From Catenulispora yoronensis (GTDB lineage: Bacteria; Actinomycetota; Actinomycetes; Streptomycetales; Catenulisporaceae), in assembly GCF_039531695.1 (NCBI RefSeq), contig NZ_BAAAQN010000020.1, positions 62,001 to 126,000 on the forward strand: a DNA stretch of 64,000 bases, given 5' to 3'. Shown here piece after piece: positions 8,216-16,955 of this stretch. Under the pieces are notes generated by a model. That model ran no database searches, had not been told where the DNA came from, and worked only from the letters and a program-made list of their open reading frames with translations. Positions within the stretch are counted from its first letter, which is position 1, and every line of letters begins with the position of its first letter. Made by a program: the position numbers and the translations under genes.

Positions 8216-10306
8216 TCAGCTCACGTTCAGCGCGGTGTCGTCGATCACGAAGGACGTCTGCAAGGAGCTGTCCTCGGTGCCGGTGAACTTCAGGCTGATG
8301 GTCTGGCCGATGTAGCTGTTCAGGCTGAACGAGTGCGACACGTACCCGCTGGCCTTGTTCAGGTTGCTGTAGGTGGCCAGGGTCGCGACCACGGTTCCGG
8401 CGGAGTTCAGGACCTGGACGTTCAACTTGTCGTAGGCCACCGTGGTGGTGGTCTCCGAGGTGTCGATGTGCTCGAAGAAGGAGAACGTCGCCGTCCTGCA
8501 GGTCGACGGGATCGTCACCTTCTGGGCCAGGGTGTCGGTGTGGGTGGTGCCGTAGCCGTCCAGCCAGGCCTTCCAGCTGCCGCTGTGGGCCGGCTCGGAG
8601 GAGCTGTTGTCGATGACGGCGGCGGTGGAGGTCCACGGCGCGGCGCTACCGGTCTCGAAACCGGGGTTGCCCAGCAGCTGCGAGGCTGTGCAGCCGCCGC
8701 CCACCGGGTTCACGGTCCAACTGAAGGTGGTGGAGCCGGTGGCGGTTCCGGAGGAGGCCGTCACCGTGACGCTGGAGGTGCCGGCGGTGGTCGGGGTGCC
8801 GGTGATGGCGCCGGAGCTGCTGATCGACAGACCGGCGGGCAGGCCGGTCGCCGAGTAGGTCAGCGCCTTGCCGGCCGAGTCGGACGCCGAGATCTGCAAG
8901 GTGCCGATCGCCGTGCCGACCGTCGAGCTCTGGCTGCCCGGGTTGCCGACCGTCACCGTCTCGGCGCTGGTCCCGGCCTGCAGGCCCGCGATGCCGTTCG
9001 GGGTGCCGATGCCGGTCGGACCGTCGTAGCCGGTCCCGGCCGTGCACAGGTAGGACGGGCTGCAGCTGCTGGCGTCCTTGCCGGTGGTGACGTCGTAGAA
9101 GTTGGCGGTGTGCTGGTAGACGTCCTGCGCCGGGGTGGCGCCGCCGTTCCCGGCCAGCGCGTACATCGCCGCGATCATCGGGGAGGAGGCGCTGGTGCCG
9201 CCGACCTCGTTCCAGCCGCCGTTGCTGTTGTAGGTGTCGTAGACGGCCACGCCGGTCGCCGGGTCGGCGTCCGCGGCGACGTCGTTGTCGATCCGCTTGG
9301 AGCAGCCGGACGGCAGGCCCAGGGCGGTCTGCCAGGCGGGCTGGGCCTCGAAGCCCGAGCAGCCCGAGCCGGTGCCCTCCGAACCGGTGGTGGTGTTCCA
9401 CACCGACTCGGTCCAGCCGCGGCTGTTCGAGGCCGTGGACAGCGCGGTGCCGCCGACCGAGACCACCTTCGGCGAGGTCGCCGGGTAGCTGACGCCGTAG
9501 TCGGAGTCGCCGGCCGAGACCGTGGTCACGATCCCCGAGGCGTGGGTGAAGTAGCTGCTGTCATAGCTGGTCGCGGTCGAGTCCTCGGTCCCGCCCCACG
9601 AGTTGGAGATGTAGCCGGCCAGCGACGCCGCGGTGTTCTGCGCGATGTAGAGGCCGTCGCTGCTGTCGTCCTGGGCCTCCACCAGCACGATGTTGCACAG
9701 CGGACAGATCGCCGAGGCCATGTCCATGTCCAGCGCGGCCTCCACGGTCCAGTCGTCGCTGGCCGAGGCGGGCGAGGGCAGGGGCGAGGTCGCGCCGTTC
9801 TGGTTGACCTTGCTGAAGGTCGCCGCCGGCAGTCCGGCCGCCGAGCGGTAGGCGGCCAGGTCGCCGGCCGCGCTGGGGTAGTCGAAGGCGTCGACCAGGG
9901 CGATGGTGCGCCCGGCGCCGTTGGCCGCCGAGGCCGAGGTCAGGTTGTAGGCCGACTGCAACTGCGCCGGGCCGTAGCCGACGCCGGAGGGGATGGCGTT
10001 CGGCGACACCGCCGCCGCCAGCGGCCGGACCCCGTCGCGCTTCAACGCGAAGCAGGACTTGTGCCCGACCACGATCACCGCCGGGCAGGCGTGCGAGGAG
10101 CCCTGGTTGGCCGCGGTCGCGGCGGGCTGCGAGGCGTGGGCCGAACCCGCCGCGGTGGCGGCGATGAGGTTCGTCACCGCGTTGGCGGTGGCGGACGGCG
10201 CCGCCGACGCCGTGGCGCCGGAAGCCGCGCCGACCGACAGCGCGCCGCCGAGCGCGACGGCCGCGGCCAGGGACGTGAAAGCGCGCAGGCGTGAACTGAT
10301 ACTCAC
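8216..10306 (-). CDS. Secreted sedolisin (S53 peptidase) with Ig-like and jelly-roll-like C-terminal domains
   Basis: Second exported acid-type peptidase, 696 residues from the GTG at 10306, which has GAGAGGGG about ten bases upstream. Signal peptide at 1-37, catalytic domain about 108-440, one putative-Ig repeat (447-532), then a 159-residue C-terminal domain beginning LLGNPGFETGSAAPW, a pattern common in carbohydrate-binding-like beta-sandwich modules. Predicted catalytic residues are Glu189, Asp193, oxyanion Asp266 and Ser372 in GGTSASSP. It resembles the downstream sedolisin throughout the protease and Ig parts but has only one Ig unit and a different tail, so the pair looks like a duplication with exchanged C-terminal modules. 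A hairpin separates them, so they are probably separate transcripts. Confidence 0.92.
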   Translation of the reverse strand: MSISSRLRAFTSLAAAVALGGALSVGAASGATASAAPSATANAVTNLIAATAAGSAHASQPAATAANQGSSHACPAVIVVGHKSCFALKRDGVRPLAAAVSPNAIPSGVGYGPAQLQSAYNLTSASAANGAGRTIALVDAFDYPSAAGDLAAYRSAAGLPAATFSKVNQNGATSPLPSPASASDDWTVEAALDMDMASAICPLCNIVLVEAQDDSSDGLYIAQNTAASLAGYISNSWGGTEDSTATSYDSSYFTHASGIVTTVSAGDSDYGVSYPATSPKVVSVGGTALSTASNSRGWTESVWNTTTGSEGTGSGCSGFEAQPAWQTALGLPSGCSKRIDNDVAADADPATGVAVYDTYNSNGGWNEVGGTSASSPMIAAMYALAGNGGATPAQDVYQHTANFYDVTTGKDASSCSPSYLCTAGTGYDGPTGIGTPNGIAGLQAGTSAETVTVGNPGSQSSTVGTAIGTLQISASDSAGKALTYSATGLPAGLSISSSGAITGTPTTAGTSSVTVTASSGTATGSTTFSWTVNPVGGGCTASQLLGNPGFETGSAAPWTSTAAVIDNSSSEPAHSGSWKAWLDGYGTTHTDTLAQKVTIPSTCRTATFSFFEHIDTSETTTTVAYDKLNVQVLNSAGTVVATLATYSNLNKASGYVSHSFSLNSYIGQTISLKFTGTEDSSLQTSFVIDDTALNVS

Positions 10307-10880
10307 TGGGGTGTTGCCCCTCTCGGTGATGGGGAGGCGGCCGACCACGACGTCGGCCACCCGCCGGTGGGGTGGTGAGATCGGTGCGCGCGGCATCGGG
10401 AGCGGGCGCCGGGGGCGGCGCTCGTGAAAAGGTGCGGACCCGCGGACCTGCGGACCGCGGGGCACGACGGGACAGGCAAGGCGCCCCTGGGGCAAGGAGC
10501 CGTGGCCGTCCGTCGCGGTGGGGATGGTGCGTCCCGGACCGGTGCGTACCGTGATGCTTCACCGTCGTGCTGCGAGTGCGCGATCGGATCGCTCGTTGTC
10601 GACCGAACGTCCGGTTGCTGAGGCCTCGTCAGGAAGTTAGCGCTGCGAAGTTGTGCGGTCAACGGTTGGTCACGAGGGCATGTCAGGGGTTTGCAGGCGA
10701 TCCGCTCCGGGGCCGCCGCGGGGTGCTGCGCGCCGTCGGGGAACGGCGCAGCTCCGGGCCGGTGGGGCGCTGCGCGGCCCGCCCACGCGGTAGGGTTGAA
10801 CCTTCCGAGCGCCGGATCGGCCGTGATCCGCGCCGACCCACTGTGCGCCCGGGCCCCGGGGGATGAGTAAGGGAACTGCC
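10307..10880. other. Divergent promoter region, sedolisin / kinase
   Basis: About 570 bases between two divergent genes. I see no gene with a ribosome binding site and no clear operator. The promoters of both neighbours should be here. Confidence 0.55.
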
Positions 10881-12905
10881 ATGACTGCCGACCCCGACCA
10901 GGGGCAGCCGCGCGCGGCGAACGACGGGGAGGGGCTGGTCGCCGGCCGGTACCGCCTGCTCTCCGAATTGGGCGGCGGGGCGATGGGCGTGGTCTGGCGG
11001 GCCCGCGACGAGGTGCTCGGCCGGGACGTCGCGGTCAAGCAGCTGCGCCCGGACACCGGGATGAGCGGCGCCCAGGTGCGGCAGTCGCACCTGCGGGCGC
11101 GCCGGGAGGGCCGGATCGCCGCCCGGTTGCAGCACCCGAACGCGGTCACCATCTTCGACGTGGCCGAACACGAGGGCCGGCCCTACCTGATCATGGAGTA
11201 CGTGCCGTCCAGCACCCTGGCCGACATCCTCGGCACCGGCACCGTCATGGCGCCGGACGAGGTGGCCCGGATCGGCGCGCAGCTGGCCTCGGCGCTGGCC
11301 GCCGCGCACGCGGTCGGGATCGTGCACCGGGACATCAAGCCCGGCAATGTCCTGATGACCGCCGACGGCACCGTGAAGCTCACCGACTTCGGCATCTCCC
11401 GCGCCACCGGCGACGCGACGGTCACCGCCACCGGCGAGATCCTCGGCACCCCCGCCTACACCGCGCCCGAGGTCGCGCAGGGCCACGACGTGGACTCCCC
11501 GGCCGACGTGTTCTCCCTCGGCGCCACGCTGTACGCGGCCGTGGAGGGCACGCCGCCGTTCGGCGACGAGGTCAACGCCATGGCCGTGCTGCTGCGCGTG
11601 GTCCGCAACGAGCTGCGCGCGCCGCGCCGCACCGGGATCCTGACCGACACCGTCCTGCGGATGCTCAGCCCCGAGCCCGTGGACCGGCCGACGATGCGGG
11701 ACGTCGCGCAGACGCTGGCGGCGCTGGGGACCGGGCCCTTGCCGGTCGCCGAGCTGTCCGCGCCGCCGGGGGCCCGCGATGTGACCGAGGCGCTGGCGTT
11801 CGACGCGATGCCGATACCGGCCTCGGCGCCTGATCCGGCCCCTGATTCGGCCCCGCAGGCGGCGTCGGGGGCGATACCGCCGGCCGGCGCGGTTCCCGCA
11901 GGGCCCGGGGCGAGCGCGACGAGCGCGGCGCCGAAGCCCGATCCGACGATCACGCTCGGACCGCAGGCGACGCCCAAGGCGCAGCCGCGGTCCGAGGAGT
12001 CGGGGCCGATATCGACTCCGGCTCCGACTCCGAACCCCACGCCGGCGGCCTCCCCGTTGAGCCCGATCCCGAGCGCGACCCCGAGCGCGACTCAGCGCCC
12101 GGCCCCGAGCCCGGCCCCGAGCCCGAGCCCGACGTCCGCGATGCCTTCGGCTTCTTCGACGTCTGCGATGTCACCGGTCGGCGACACCGGCGCGATATCG
12201 GGCGGCGGCGGACGAGACTCCTGGAACACCACGGACCTGGCCGCGCGTGACCAGTCCCGCAAACGCCTGATCCTCGCCGGCGGAGGCGTCGGCGCGATCG
12301 TCGTCGTCGCGGCGATCATCGTGGCCTTCAGCAGCGGCGGCGGCAGCGAGTCGCCCTCGACCCAGGCGGCCCAGTCCAGCACGTCGCCGCACGCCTCGGC
12401 CACGCCGTCGAAGGCCTCGTCGGCGCCGGCCACCCGCGCCCAGTCGACCCCGGCCGCCTCCAGCGCCGCCGTCCCGCCGCCGGCCAGCACGCCGGGCAGC
12501 GCCAGTTCCTCGGCGCCGCCGTCCTCGACGCCCTCATCGCCGTCCACGACGCCGACGACGCCGGCGACCCCGACGACCTCTCCCACCGGCGACGTCGCGA
12601 CCCAGCTCTCGACCGCGATCACCAACTACTACAGCCTGATCCCGGGCAACCTGGACCAGGCGTGGGGCTATCTCACCCCGGACTACCAGCAGAACAAGGC
12701 GCGGGGTTTGGCCAACTACAAGAGCTTCTGGAACGGCATGCAGCGCGTCGCGATCTCCGACGTCCAGGCGAAGGCACCCGACACCGTCGTGGCCACGATC
12801 TCCTACTACCCCAAGAGCGGGCAGGCGACCGAGGAGCGCACGAGCTTCACCCTCGTCCAGGACGGCGGAGTGTGGAAGATCGCCCGCTCCTCGGTGCTGG
12901 CTTAG
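10881..12905 (+). CDS. Transmembrane Ser/Thr protein kinase with extracellular C-terminal domain
   Basis: PknB-type receptor kinase, 674 residues. The kinase domain (about 22-285) has the glycine loop LGGGAMG, Lys53 (AVK), catalytic HRDIKPGN with Asp151, DFG at 169-171 and GTPAYTAPE. A Pro/Ala/Ser linker follows, then one membrane helix at about 461-484 (LILAGGGVGAIVVVAAIIVAF), a Ser/Pro/Thr stalk, and an outer domain of about 571-674 ending in DGGVWKIARSSV, a pattern of SnoaL/NTF2-like folds. There are no PASTA repeats. The ATG at 10881 has AAGGGAA upstream; an ATG at 10863 would add six residues. The outer domain may sense a ligand, but none is known. It ends overlapping the convergent secreted-protein gene by four bases. 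Confidence 0.92.
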   Translation: MTADPDQGQPRAANDGEGLVAGRYRLLSELGGGAMGVVWRARDEVLGRDVAVKQLRPDTGMSGAQVRQSHLRARREGRIAARLQHPNAVTIFDVAEHEGRPYLIMEYVPSSTLADILGTGTVMAPDEVARIGAQLASALAAAHAVGIVHRDIKPGNVLMTADGTVKLTDFGISRATGDATVTATGEILGTPAYTAPEVAQGHDVDSPADVFSLGATLYAAVEGTPPFGDEVNAMAVLLRVVRNELRAPRRTGILTDTVLRMLSPEPVDRPTMRDVAQTLAALGTGPLPVAELSAPPGARDVTEALAFDAMPIPASAPDPAPDSAPQAASGAIPPAGAVPAGPGASATSAAPKPDPTITLGPQATPKAQPRSEESGPISTPAPTPNPTPAASPLSPIPSATPSATQRPAPSPAPSPSPTSAMPSASSTSAMSPVGDTGAISGGGGRDSWNTTDLAARDQSRKRLILAGGGVGAIVVVAAIIVAFSSGGGSESPSTQAAQSSTSPHASATPSKASSAPATRAQSTPAASSAAVPPPASTPGSASSSAPPSSTPSSPSTTPTTPATPTTSPTGDVATQLSTAITNYYSLIPGNLDQAWGYLTPDYQQNKARGLANYKSFWNGMQRVAISDVQAKAPDTVVATISYYPKSGQATEERTSFTLVQDGGVWKIARSSVLA

Positions 12906-13198
12906 TTGTACTTCACGTAGAGGTCATAGGAGTCCCACGGCATCCCGTCGCCGAGGCAGACATATGCCGACCAGGCGCGCGGGATGCCGCCCTTGCCGGC
13001 CTCCTCGCACGACGCGTGCCAATAGAACGTGCCTTCGTAGCTATAGCCCGCCGGCGGATCCTCGGCATGGATCCGGGTGGCGGTGTGCGCAGCGGTGCGC
13101 CCGTCGGTCGACGTCGTGGCGGAGGCCTGCGCGTTCGTCACTCCGAACGCGCACACTGCCGCCAAGGCGCCGATAGTCGCCGCGATGCGCTTGCCCAT
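12902..13198 (-). CDS. Small secreted protein of unknown function
   Basis: A 98-residue protein with a clear signal peptide (MGKRIAATIGALAAVCAFGVTNAQA) and a mature part of about 73 residues with two cysteines (EEAGKG and YVCLGDG regions) that could form one disulfide, and a Tyr/Trp-rich end. AAGGAGAT lies seven bases before the ATG, so the gene is well supported. Its stop overlaps the stop of the convergent kinase. The short Cys-containing secreted form resembles many uncharacterised actinobacterial exported proteins; I do not recognise the family. Confidence 0.82.
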   Translation of the reverse strand: MGKRIAATIGALAAVCAFGVTNAQASATTSTDGRTAAHTATRIHAEDPPAGYSYEGTFYWHASCEEAGKGGIPRAWSAYVCLGDGMPWDSYDLYVKYN

Positions 13199-13218
13199 GG
13201 GATCTCCTTGCTGTTGTT

Positions 13219-13250
13219 CGGCGCGCCGAAAAGTGTTTCGCGGCGCGCCG
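13219..13250. promoter_or_regulatory. Two copies of a 10-bp palindrome upstream of the small secreted protein
   Basis: CGGCGCGCCG occurs at 13219-13228 and 13241-13250. Each copy is self-complementary and the copies can also pair with each other to form a hairpin. They lie just beyond the ribosome binding site of the secreted-protein gene. An operator or 5' leader structure is possible. Confidence 0.5.
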
Positions 13251-13407
13251 ACCCAGGTAGGTACCCATCGATCTTTACCGCTGGGTCCGAGGGCGGTCCG
13301 CCCAGGCTGGTCTATCTGGGGGGCACCGCGCGGCTCCAGGCAGACTCGATGACAGTGTCGATACTCGTAAGCAGCGCCCCGCGTCCCCCACCGCCGAGGA
13401 GGCGACT

Positions 13408-13581
13408 ATGAACGGCCGCACTGAGAACCGCTCCGGCGTCCGCCAGGGAGCTGCCGGCACCCCCCGGACGGTCGCCGCCGGGCGGCGCCGGATCCGGGTC
13501 CGCAAGTCCTCCGGGCGACGGCTGCGCGACCTGCCCGAGTTGGACCTGCGGACCCCCTCGGGCCGGCTGCTGCCGTACTGA
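13408..13581 (+). CDS. 57-residue basic peptide, unknown function
   Basis: A short gene with a strong ribosome binding site (GAGGAGG, six bases before the ATG). The product has 14 Arg and one Lys, no cysteine and no signal peptide; the basic middle (GRRRIRVRKSSGRR) is followed by an amphipathic tail LRDLPELDLRTPSGRLLPY. It points at the PhyH gene and ends ten bases from that gene's stop, so it is not in the operon. It may be a small regulatory or nucleic-acid-binding protein, or a peptide precursor; the sequence does not decide. The good ribosome binding site is the main support. Confidence 0.6.
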   Translation: MNGRTENRSGVRQGAAGTPRTVAAGRRRIRVRKSSGRRLRDLPELDLRTPSGRLLPY

Positions 13582-13591
13582 GGGCGGCGTC

Positions 13592-14440
13592 CTACCCGCT
13601 CCCGGGCCGGGCCCCGCCCGGTCGCCGCGCGCCGACGTAGTTCTGGCCGGTGCCGCGATGGGCGACCAGGGCCGGGTTCGGCACGGTCGGATCCGCGTAC
13701 TGATTCCCGGCGCGGTCGACGCCGCGGGCCAGGTAGATCTGGTGCCGGTCGCCGACCTCCTCGTGGTTGAAGCGCACGTCGGTGCTGATGTAGCGCATCG
13801 TGAACCCGCAGCGTCTCCGGCTGCTGACATTCGCGCGGCTGCCGTGGATCAGCGTCGAGGCGTGGATGCTGCACTCGTTGGGCGCCAGCTCGATCGGCAC
13901 CGCGTCCGCCTCGTCGACGCAGGCCGGGTCCAGCTCCTCGGCGAACACGCTGTCCGGGTCGCCGACGGAGCGGTAAGTCCGCGCGCCGGGCAGGTGGCTG
14001 CCGGGGAGGACGCGCAGGCAGCCGTTCTCCTCCGACACCGGGTCCAGGGCCAGCCACACCGTGATCGCGCGCTCGGCCGGGCTGATGGTCTCGCGCCAGA
14101 AGTACGCGTCATCGTGCCAGGGCACTGATTTCCCGTCGCCGGGCGGCTTGCAGAAGAAGTGCGCCGAGAACAGCGCGATGTCCGGGCCGACGAGCTGCTC
14201 CACGACGTCCAGGACGCCGGGGTCGAGCAGCCATTCGAACAGCTCCGGATCGGTGAAGTGCGGCACGTCCATGTCCTCGGGGCGCACGTCGTCCGGCAGC
14301 GCCCCCAGGGCGGCCTCGAACCGGCGGCGCAGCGCGTCGAACTTGGCAGCCGGGAACAGCCTCGGCAGCGTGATGTAGCCGTTGTCGTGGTAGAAGTCCA
14401 GGGCACCGGCTGTCAGCCGGCTTTGCGCGGTGACGGTCAT
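13592..14440 (-). CDS. PhyH-family Fe(II)/2-oxoglutarate dioxygenase
   Basis: Phytanoyl-CoA-dioxygenase-family enzyme of 282 residues, which would hydroxylate or otherwise oxidise a small molecule with O2 and 2-oxoglutarate. The iron ligands are visible: His109 and Asp111 in PWHDDAYFW, and His199 in STLIHGSR, with an Arg cluster (207-210) placed to bind 2-oxoglutarate. ERAITVWLALDPVSEENGCLRVLPGSH is the typical core. The ATG at 14440 overlaps the glycosyltransferase stop (ATGA). As last gene of a sugar-handling operon it probably tailors the final product. The substrate is unknown. Confidence 0.9.
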   Translation of the reverse strand: MTVTAQSRLTAGALDFYHDNGYITLPRLFPAAKFDALRRRFEAALGALPDDVRPEDMDVPHFTDPELFEWLLDPGVLDVVEQLVGPDIALFSAHFFCKPPGDGKSVPWHDDAYFWRETISPAERAITVWLALDPVSEENGCLRVLPGSHLPGARTYRSVGDPDSVFAEELDPACVDEADAVPIELAPNECSIHASTLIHGSRANVSSRRRCGFTMRYISTDVRFNHEEVGDRHQIYLARGVDRAGNQYADPTVPNPALVAHRGTGQNYVGARRPGGARPGSG

Positions 14441-15813
14441 CGCGGGCTCTCCTGTCCGGTCGTGTGGGTACTGAGCAACTCGTCGACGGCGAGCAGGTCG
14501 GCGTCGGGCAGATAGGTGTCCCGGACGTGCCGGCGTGCCCGCGCACCGAGTCCGGGGCCGTCGACCTGGCCCTCGGTCACCAGCGTGACCAGCTCCGCGA
14601 ACTGCTTCAGGTCGCCGGGATCGGCGAGCAGCAGTCCGGTCCGGCCGTGCTCGATCTGGGCCGCGATGCCGCCGACCGCGCTGCCGACCACCGCGCGGCC
14701 CTTCCACATCGCCTCGGTGACGGTCAGGCCGAAGCCCTCGGCCAGGCTTTTCTGGACCACGACGTCGGCGGTGCGCTGCACGACGTTCACCAGCCGCGCG
14801 TTGTCGTCGCCGTTCGCCATGGGCAGGCAGGTCAGGCGGACCCGGGTCCGGTCCCGGTCCGGCAGCTCGCTCCAGGCCGCGCGGCAGACCTCGAACCAGC
14901 GGCGCTGCTCGACGTCGTCGGCGATGGCCGTCGGATCCGGGCCGACCAGCGCCAGGCGGGCGTCCGGGACGCCCTCGACGAACCCGGCGAGCACGGCGTG
15001 CATGTCCTTGAGCCGGTCCCAGCGCGAGACCTGCACGACCAGCGGCTGCGCCGGGTCCCAGGCGCCCTCGGAGACGACGTAGCCGGGCGGCCGCTCGCGG
15101 CCCAGTCCCGCCCGCTCCAGGTAGGGGCCGCGCATCCGGCGCGGCACCGGCTCGTTCTTGGGGGAGTAGGGCCAGATCACCGGCGGGATGACGGCGACCT
15201 GGTGGTCGGGCAGCCGCTCGGGGATGTGCCGCGCGATCGAGAAGATCGCGGCGTCGGCCCGCTCCAGCAGCGGCGCCAGCACGTCCCAGGCGGCCCGCGA
15301 GCCGGCGGTCGGGGCGTCGACGCCCACGTGGCAGCGCCAGAACACGCCGCGCACCGCCCCGGCCAGGTCCGGGACCAGGGCGGCGGTCTGGTGGTCGTGC
15401 AGCAGGACCAGGTCGCGGGTCCCGACCAGCGCCAGCAGCTCCTTGGCCTCCATCGCCGACCGGGTCAGGTAGTGGTCCACGTCCGCCGGGTCCAGGCGGT
15501 CGGCGGGATCGACGCTGCCGTAGGCCAGGTTGCCCAGCCGCTTGGTGACGTCGAAGAAGCGGTCGTCGCCGTCGATCACGGCCCACCGCACCGGGATTCC
15601 GAGCTGCCGGTACAGCGGCACCAGGATGTGCAGCATCTCCGCGACGCCGCCGCCGGCCGCGGTGGAGTTGACGTGCCACAGGGTGCCCGCGCCGACCTGT
15701 TTCCGGATCCGCCGGGCGGCCTCTCGCAGCCGTTGCTCGCGCTCCTTGCCGATCAGCGCGAGGAAGTCCCCGACCTCGGTCGGGCTCAGCCCTCGGGGAT
15801 GTGCGGTGTGCAT
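14437..15813 (-). CDS. GT4 glycosyltransferase, trehalose-synthase (TreT)-like
   Basis: Retaining glycosyltransferase, 458 residues. WHVNSTAAGGGVAEML near 46-61 and the C-terminal VVQKSLAEGFGLTVTEAMWKGR donor-binding region are typical of trehalose glycosyltransferring synthases and trehalose phosphorylases. These join a nucleotide-activated or phosphorylated glucose to a sugar; here the acceptor may be the product of the neighbouring transketolase/isomerase genes. AGAAAGGA precedes the ATG at 15813, and the MFS stop is 29 bases upstream, the only gap in an otherwise overlapping operon. It could simply make trehalose, but the partners suggest another disaccharide-like product. Confidence 0.88.
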   Translation of the reverse strand: MHTAHPRGLSPTEVGDFLALIGKEREQRLREAARRIRKQVGAGTLWHVNSTAAGGGVAEMLHILVPLYRQLGIPVRWAVIDGDDRFFDVTKRLGNLAYGSVDPADRLDPADVDHYLTRSAMEAKELLALVGTRDLVLLHDHQTAALVPDLAGAVRGVFWRCHVGVDAPTAGSRAAWDVLAPLLERADAAIFSIARHIPERLPDHQVAVIPPVIWPYSPKNEPVPRRMRGPYLERAGLGRERPPGYVVSEGAWDPAQPLVVQVSRWDRLKDMHAVLAGFVEGVPDARLALVGPDPTAIADDVEQRRWFEVCRAAWSELPDRDRTRVRLTCLPMANGDDNARLVNVVQRTADVVVQKSLAEGFGLTVTEAMWKGRAVVGSAVGGIAAQIEHGRTGLLLADPGDLKQFAELVTLVTEGQVDGPGLGARARRHVRDTYLPDADLLAVDELLSTHTTGQESPR

Positions 15814-15842
15814 GGTCGTTCAGTCCTTTCTCCAGGGAGCGC

Positions 15843-16955
15843 TCAACTCAGCAACAGCCGGCCGACCAGCCACGGGAAGACCATGGCGCCCACGCTCGCC
15901 GTGCACAGGCACAGGGCGCTGATCTGCCCGGTGATCCGCACACGCCGTTCGAGCAGGGTGAAGGCGGACGGGAAGATCGGCGCCATCGCCAGGCCCAGGA
16001 CGATCGTGCCCAGCACCACCGGCACCGGTGCCGACCCGGCCCCGAGCGTGATCGCCAGACCGGCGGCGCAGCCGGCGAACCCGGCCGCCACCAGCTGCTC
16101 GGGCGGCCGGCGCGCGGCCAGCGGCAGCCACAGCAGTCGTCCGACGGTGACCGCGATCCAGAACAGGGAGCTGAAATACGCCGCGGCGGCCGTGGAGCCG
16201 GTGATGCCCCGGGAGACGGCGTAGGCCGGGATCCAGCCGGAGAAGCTGATCTCCATGCCCACGTAGAGGAACAGCAGCGCGGCGACGACCGCCACGACCC
16301 GATACCGCCTGGCGTCGTCGGTATCGGTGCCGGTCGCCGACCGCGCCGTCGGCTCCGGGCCCGGCAGCAGCCGCCGGAACCAGATGCCCAGCGCCACCGT
16401 GAACGCGGCGGTGAACCAGTAGGCCCACCGCAGCCCGGCCCCGGCCTCCAGCGACTTCGCGATCAGGATCGGCATCACCAGGGACCCGCCGCCCAGGAAG
16501 AAGTCGGCGATGTTCATGAACGGGCCGAGCTCCCCGCGGCGTTGCTGGATCAGCAGGGTGTTGACGGTGACGATGAGGAACGTCTTCGACAGCCCCAGGG
16601 CCCACCACAGCGGCAGCAGCCACGCCCGCGAGGACGCCTGCGGGATGGCGAGCACCAGCCCGGCGATGGCGGTCAGCGCCAGCAGCGCCTGCCGGTGCGT
16701 GGCGATCCGGCCCAGCATCCAGCCCGCCAGCAGCGAGCCGCAGACCGAGCCGAAGGAGTCCGCCGAGAACAGCAGGCCCAGCGCGGCCGGAGCGCTGTGC
16801 GCGCGCTGGGCGAACGTCAGCATCGACGGGCCCAGCATGGCCGAGAGCAGCCCCACCAGGGTGAAGCTGAGCAGGTAGACGCCGGTGGTCTCGTGCCTGG
16901 CGGTGAGGCTGCCGCGCAGCCGGGGGCGGGCCGGAGCGGGGGCCGACGCCGTCAC
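15843..16955 (-). CDS. MFS transporter, probable product exporter
   Basis: Membrane transporter of 370 residues with about 11-12 hydrophobic segments (for example TGVYLLSFTLVGLLSAMLG and AYFSSLFWIAVTVGRLLWLPLA). The spread of segments resembles the FucP/sugar-permease side of the major facilitator superfamily. The GTG at 16955 overlaps the SIS-gene stop by four bases. Placed inside a biosynthetic-looking operon, it probably exports the product, though import of a precursor sugar cannot be excluded. Confidence 0.87.
   Translation of the reverse strand: MTASAPAPARPRLRGSLTARHETTGVYLLSFTLVGLLSAMLGPSMLTFAQRAHSAPAALGLLFSADSFGSVCGSLLAGWMLGRIATHRQALLALTAIAGLVLAIPQASSRAWLLPLWWALGLSKTFLIVTVNTLLIQQRRGELGPFMNIADFFLGGGSLVMPILIAKSLEAGAGLRWAYWFTAAFTVALGIWFRRLLPGPEPTARSATGTDTDDARRYRVVAVVAALLFLYVGMEISFSGWIPAYAVSRGITGSTAAAAYFSSLFWIAVTVGRLLWLPLAARRPPEQLVAAGFAGCAAGLAITLGAGSAPVPVVLGTIVLGLAMAPIFPSAFTLLERRVRITGQISALCLCTASVGAMVFPWLVGRLLLS

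Noticed and set aside
9561..10662. Alternative frames over the start of the second sedolisin
   Set aside because: They are out-of-frame shadows; the signal peptide and catalytic motifs exist only in the frame starting at 10306.
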